A stretch of 17,841 nucleotides of DNA from Paracoccaceae bacterium. GTDB lineage: Bacteria; Pseudomonadota; Alphaproteobacteria; Rhodobacterales; Rhodobacteraceae. Positions 16,886-17,841 of this stretch are shown in pieces; position 1 is the first letter of the stretch, and each line of letters opens with the position of its first letter. The translations under genes were made by a program, and so were the position numbers. The notes below the pieces were generated by a model. The model was not told the DNA's origin and made no database searches. It saw nothing but the letters and a program-made list of their open reading frames with translations. The stretch lies in contig SKWJ01000252.1 of the NCBI GenBank assembly GCA_007128995.1, positions 1 to 17,841 on the forward strand, in the 5' to 3' direction.

Positions 16886-17841
16886 ATGAAGATCAGTATT
16901 GAACGGGCCGTGTTGCTCAAGGCCATTTCGCAAGCGCAATCCGTTGTAGAGCGGCGCAATACCATTCCGATTCTGGCCAATGTCCTGATCGAGGCCCGTG
17001 ATGCGGAAGTGAACCTGCGCGCCACGGATCTGGATATCGAGGTGATTGACCGTGCCCCGGCAATGGTCGAACAGGCAGGGGCGACAACTGTCTCAGCCGT
17101 GCTGTTGCATGACATCATCCGCAAGCTGCCGGATGGGGCGCTGATCGAACTGGCGGATGACGCGCGCACCGGGCGGCTTCAGGTTTCGGCGGGCCGGTCC
17201 AATTTCTCGCTCGCAACCTTGCCGAAGGAAGATTTTCCGGTCATGGCGTCCAGCGAATACAGCGCCAATTTCGCGGCCCCCGCCAAGATGTTGCGGCGGT
17301 TGTTCGACAAGGCGAAATTCGCCATTTCCACAGAAGAGACGCGCTATTACCTGAACGGCGTCTATATGCATGTCGCCGAAGCTGACGGCGCGCGGGTCCT
17401 GCGCTGCGTGGCGACCGATGGCCACCGGCTTGCCCGGATCGACGCGCCCCTGCCTGCGGGTGCTGAAAACATGCCCGGCGTCATTGTGCCGCGCAAGACC
17501 GTGGGTGAATTGCGCAAGCTCCTGGAAGATGACGAGATGGAAATCGCGGTTTCTGTTTCTGAAACCAAGGTGCGCTTTGCCACGCCGGACATCTCGCTGA
17601 CCTCAAAAGTGATTGACGGAACCTTCCCGGATTACACACGCGTCATCCCGACGCAGAACACAAAGCGTCTTGAAGTGGATGCCAGTGAATTTGCAAAGGC
17701 TGTCGACCGTGTTGCGACTGTGTCGTCAGAGCGGTCGCGCGCGGTCAAGCTTGCGCTGGAAGATGACAAGCTGGTGCTTTCGGTAAATGCCCCCGATAGC
17801 GGCGCGGCCGAGGAAGAACTGATCGTCGCCTATGCCGATGA
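16886..17841 (+). CDS. dnaN: DNA polymerase III subunit beta (sliding clamp), 3'-truncated by the window edge
   Basis: DnaN forms the ring-shaped dimer that holds DNA polymerase III on its template. The visible 318 residues begin MKISIERAVLLKAISQAQSVVERRNTIPILANVLI, the usual opening. They continue with NLRATDLDIEV, LPKEDFPVM, TRYYLNGVYMHV, LRCVATDGHRLAR, VPRKTVGELRKLL and IDGTFPDYTRVIP. The frame is open to the last base; about 50 residues of the third domain are missing, judged from a family length near 370. AAGGA (16873-16877) lies 8 bp before the ATG. It follows dnaA in the same orientation, as in many bacteria; recF would be expected next but lies beyond the window. Confidence 0.98.
   Translation, partial: MKISIERAVLLKAISQAQSVVERRNTIPILANVLIEARDAEVNLRATDLDIEVIDRAPAMVEQAGATTVSAVLLHDIIRKLPDGALIELADDARTGRLQVSAGRSNFSLATLPKEDFPVMASSEYSANFAAPAKMLRRLFDKAKFAISTEETRYYLNGVYMHVAEADGARVLRCVATDGHRLARIDAPLPAGAENMPGVIVPRKTVGELRKLLEDDEMEIAVSVSETKVRFATPDISLTSKVIDGTFPDYTRVIPTQNTKRLEVDASEFAKAVDRVATVSSERSRAVKLALEDDKLVLSVNAPDSGAAEEELIVAYAD

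Noticed and set aside
17324..17332. ATTTCCACA, resembling a DnaA box
   Set aside because: It is a single imperfect match inside the dnaN coding sequence, with no cluster or AT-rich DNA nearby.

Overview
The window is about 17.8 kb of GC-rich chromosomal DNA with strong coding bias. Gene content and order suggest an alphaproteobacterium, most likely a Rhodobacterales/Rhodobacteraceae member. The main clues are mutM, an enoyl-CoA hydratase, rpsT, dnaA and dnaN in a row, a divergent ubiE-ubiB pair, a YlxR protein fused to an L7Ae-like domain, and a rimP-nusA-ylxR-infB operon not followed by rbfA. This placement rests on recognising protein families and gene order, not on a database search.

Layout. 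(1) 1-1521 is the 3' part of hutU (urocanate hydratase, histidine degradation). It is followed by about 390 bp without a convincing gene, part of which looks like a non-coding repeat. (2) ubiG (-) and a proline iminopeptidase gene (+) are transcribed divergently from a 65-bp AT-rich gap. (3) 3733-9288 is the transcription/translation operon rimP-nusA-ylxR-infB. It has a candidate promoter, a terminator-like hairpin between that promoter and rimP, tight gene junctions, and a strong terminator after infB. (4) 9289-10451 holds a small unrecognised minus-strand gene and thiN (thiamine pyrophosphokinase). (5) ubiE-ubiB (-) form a two-gene ubiquinone operon that converges on thiN and diverges from mutM. 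(6) 12856-17841 runs mutM, enoyl-CoA hydratase, rpsT with its terminator, a long hairpin-rich dnaA leader, dnaA, and the first 318 codons of dnaN, cut by the window end.

How the genes work together. RimP, NusA, the YlxR-L7Ae protein and IF2 serve ribosome maturation, transcription elongation/termination and translation initiation. UbiG, UbiB and UbiE belong to ubiquinone synthesis. MutM, DnaA and DnaN belong to DNA repair and replication. HutU, the iminopeptidase and the hydratase are catabolic.

This is essentially core genome. I see no mobile element, CRISPR array, tRNA/rRNA gene, defence system or biosynthetic cluster, and no new multi-gene system. The points worth a second look are in the non-coding DNA: a possible attenuator before rimP, structured leaders before rpsT and dnaA, overlapping divergent promoters, a repeat-like block after hutU, and one unrecognised small gene.
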